DNA from: an uncultured delta proteobacterium | GTDB taxonomy: Bacteria; Myxococcota_A; Polyangia; Polyangiales; Polyangiaceae | Length of the DNA: 7,558 bases | NCBI GenBank assembly: GCA_903893335.1 | Contig: CAITLX010000935.1 | Span: 1-7,558, forward strand | Direction: 5' to 3' | In this document: positions 6,535-7,558 of the stretch, piece by piece | How the letters are laid out: each line of letters begins with the position of its first letter | Position numbering within the stretch: the stretch's first letter is position 1 | The notes under the pieces: generated by a model | Databases searched by the model: none | The model's input: the letters and a program-made list of their open reading frames with translations, nothing else | What the model was told of the DNA's origin: nothing | Position numbers and translations under genes: made by a program

Positions 6535-6816
6535 TCAGGGGGGGGGCGAGAGCATCCCCCGCGCGGTCAGGTCGTCGAGGAAGGCGCGCACGTCGGCCTC
6601 GAGTGAGGTGCGATCGACGTCGAACTCGTTCAGCAACTCGGTGACGAGGGCCTCGAACGGGCGCCCGTCGGCGAGCTGCCAGATGCGCGCGCCGACCTCG
6701 TTGAGCGTGCGCAGCTGCCCCGTCGCGGGGTGCACGAGCGCGACCTCGCCGTCGAACGCGCGCCACGCGACGTCGCGTGCGCGCAGCACGGTGGACTGCG
6801 CCGTCCAGGTCGTCAT
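6535..6816 (-). CDS. PqqD-like peptide-binding protein (RiPP recognition element)
   Basis: This 93-residue protein has about the usual PqqD length. It shows the family's conserved path: a basic strand (VLRARDVAWRAFDGEVALVH, residues 10-29), a beta turn (PATGQLRTLNEVG, 30-42) with the hallmark LN-x-x-G-x-x-IW (Leu38 to Trp46), then LLNEFDVDRTSLEADV (61-76) and FLDDLTARGML (79-89). PqqD-type proteins form a small winged-helix-like domain that binds the leader of a peptide precursor and presents it to modifying enzymes. They occur as PqqD in PQQ synthesis and as B1 in lasso clusters. The start ATG 6816-6814 overlaps the stop of the upstream kinase gene (ATGA), so the two are probably translated together. 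No PQQ genes are seen, so the pqqD gene name is not justified. Its likely ligand here is the small peptide at 2360-2503. The last three Pro codons lie in a run of nine G on the plus strand. Confidence 0.88.
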   Translation of the reverse strand: MTTWTAQSTVLRARDVAWRAFDGEVALVHPATGQLRTLNEVGARIWQLADGRPFEALVTELLNEFDVDRTSLEADVRAFLDDLTARGMLSPPP

Positions 6817-7558
6817 GGAACCCTCGAAATCGCGGTGGAACGTAGCACGTCGAGCACGGGCCCGGCCGGGGCGACCTCGAGGGCGCGCGGGCGCACGGCG
6901 GCGGCCAGCGCGGCGAGCGTGGCGACCGTGGGCTCGCCGAGCCCCGCGGGGACCGGCGGCAGCAGGAGCGCCGAGGCCCAGGTCGAGAGCGAGGGGAGCC
7001 AGCGCCCCGGCTGCGTCGCGGCGGCGCCCTTGTGCACCGGGTGCATTCCCACGAGCGGCACGACGTGCCCCCGACGGCCCGGGAGCCGGCACGCCTGGTC
7101 GAACACGCAGGGCTCCACCGCGGCGCCGCCGCGGGTCGTCCACGCGACGGCGAGGTCGTCGGCGAGCCGCATCGCCCCCTCGCGCCCGGCGCGGCGCGCG
7201 GTCGTCGTCTTGCCGGCGCCCGACGCGCCGACCAGCAGCCACGCCTGGCCGTCGAGGGCGACCGCCGAGGCGTGCAGGAGCACACCGCCCCTGGTCGGGA
7301 GCAGCAGCGCGAGCAGCAGGCGCAGCAACGTGTTCGTGGCGCCGACGAGCGCGTCGGGGTGCGCGCGAAGCTCGGCGCGGACGAGCGGATCGAGCTCGAT
7401 CGTGGCCGCGCCGCCGTCGACGAGGACCGAGCCGCGCGCGCCCGCCCAGCGGGTGGTCGTCTCGAACGACAGGCGTCGGTCGCGCTGGGTCGGCGCGGGC
7501 TGCGCGGTGTCGGCCACGACGAAGAGCCGCGCAGCGGGCGCTCGGCTCGGCTCCGCGA
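6813..7558 (-). CDS. HPr-kinase-like P-loop protein of a PqqD locus (5' end probably outside window)
   Basis: The stop TGA is at 6815-6813 and the frame is open to the right edge. A GTG at 7517 could be a start (234 residues), but it has no ribosome binding site and the upstream codons keep the same GC-ending pattern, so the gene probably begins outside. Residues below count from that GTG. The protein shows LLHASAV (His82) before a strand and Walker A, GASGAGKTT (97-105), then RLADD (Asp120-Asp121). This order (HASAV, GxSGxGK[ST], and a DD at the end of the next strand) is that of the HPr kinase/phosphorylase fold. Relatives of this fold beside PqqD genes are called HprK-related kinases; some in lasso clusters phosphorylate the precursor peptide. 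No HPr/PTS gene is near, so carbon-catabolite control is unlikely. ATP-dependent modification of the linked peptide is the best guess. The ATGA overlap couples it to the PqqD-like gene. Confidence 0.8.
   Translation of the reverse strand, partial: AEPSRAPAARLFVVADTAQPAPTQRDRRLSFETTTRWAGARGSVLVDGGAATIELDPLVRAELRAHPDALVGATNTLLRLLLALLLPTRGGVLLHASAVALDGQAWLLVGASGAGKTTTARRAGREGAMRLADDLAVAWTTRGGAAVEPCVFDQACRLPGRRGHVVPLVGMHPVHKGAAATQPGRWLPSLSTWASALLLPPVPAGLGEPTVATLAALAAAVRPRALEVAPAGPVLDVLRSTAISRVP

Noticed and set aside
2778..6606. Several long plus-strand frames (2778-4565, 4755-6455, 5074-5850, 5902-6606)
   Set aside because: All are antisense to the FG-GAP lipoprotein, which has a signal peptide, lipobox, domain repeats and a strong ribosome binding site.
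6535..7242. Longer 235-residue version of the PqqD-like protein, suggesting a fusion
   Set aside because: The part above 6816 is an Arg/Ala-rich shadow of the kinase gene. The ATG at 6816 overlaps the kinase stop (ATGA) and gives a normal-length PqqD.
1..7558. Firm assignment as a lasso-peptide cluster
   Set aside because: The cyclase and B2 protease are not visible, and the candidate leader lacks the conserved Gly nine residues after the Tyr. Only a lasso-like resemblance is claimed.
6813..7558. Classical HPr kinase/phosphorylase (hprK) of carbon-catabolite control
   Set aside because: No HPr or PTS gene is nearby, and the coupling to a PqqD-like gene points to the HprK-related kinases of peptide loci.
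1..7558. tRNA, rRNA, CRISPR arrays, insertion sequences, attachment sites
   Set aside because: No spaced direct repeats, terminal inverted repeats, transposase motifs or tRNA-like folds were seen. GCGCGC-rich stretches reflect base composition.

Overview
The window comes from a very GC-rich genome. Its codons end almost only in G or C, intergenic gaps are short (none over about 180 bases), and it carries a large lipoprotein with an Asp/Ala/Ser-rich linker, a fibronectin-type domain and FG-GAP repeats. That style points to a myxobacterium (Myxococcota, most likely the Polyangia side). This is inference from protein style and composition, not a phylogenetic test.

Layout, left to right. (1) 1-268, +: C-terminal end of a protein that looks like a SAM-dependent methyltransferase, cut by the window edge. 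(2) 251-1894, -: single-chain ABC exporter (membrane domain plus ATPase), overlapping gene 1 tail to tail by 18 bases. (3) 1939-2355, +: small S24/S26 (signal-peptidase-like) protein with Cys in place of the expected nucleophilic Ser, divergent from the exporter. (4) 2360-2503, -: a 47-codon gene whose product looks like a ribosomal-peptide (RiPP) precursor, with an RPYVAP leader motif and a short Pro-rich tail. (5) 2538-6440, -: 1300-residue secreted lipoprotein with Ig-like/FN3-like modules and a C-terminal FG-GAP propeller. (6) 6535-6816, -: PqqD-like peptide-binding protein. (7) 6813 to the right edge, -: HPr-kinase-like P-loop protein, translationally coupled to PqqD (ATGA overlap).

A PqqD-type recognition protein, an HprK-like kinase, a leader-bearing small peptide, a peptidase-like protein, an ABC exporter and a possible methyltransferase fit a RiPP biosynthesis and export locus related in logic to lasso-peptide clusters. 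PqqD would bind the leader, the kinase and/or methyltransferase would modify the peptide, the Cys-variant peptidase might remove the leader, and the exporter would move the product out. The usual lasso cyclase (asparagine-synthetase-like) and B2 protease are not in the window, and neither is a radical SAM enzyme. The core chemistry is therefore unknown, and may be encoded just outside or be genuinely different. The large FG-GAP lipoprotein has its own strong promoter and ribosome binding site, so it may be a bystander or a surface partner.

No tRNA, rRNA, CRISPR array, insertion sequence or convincing terminator was seen.
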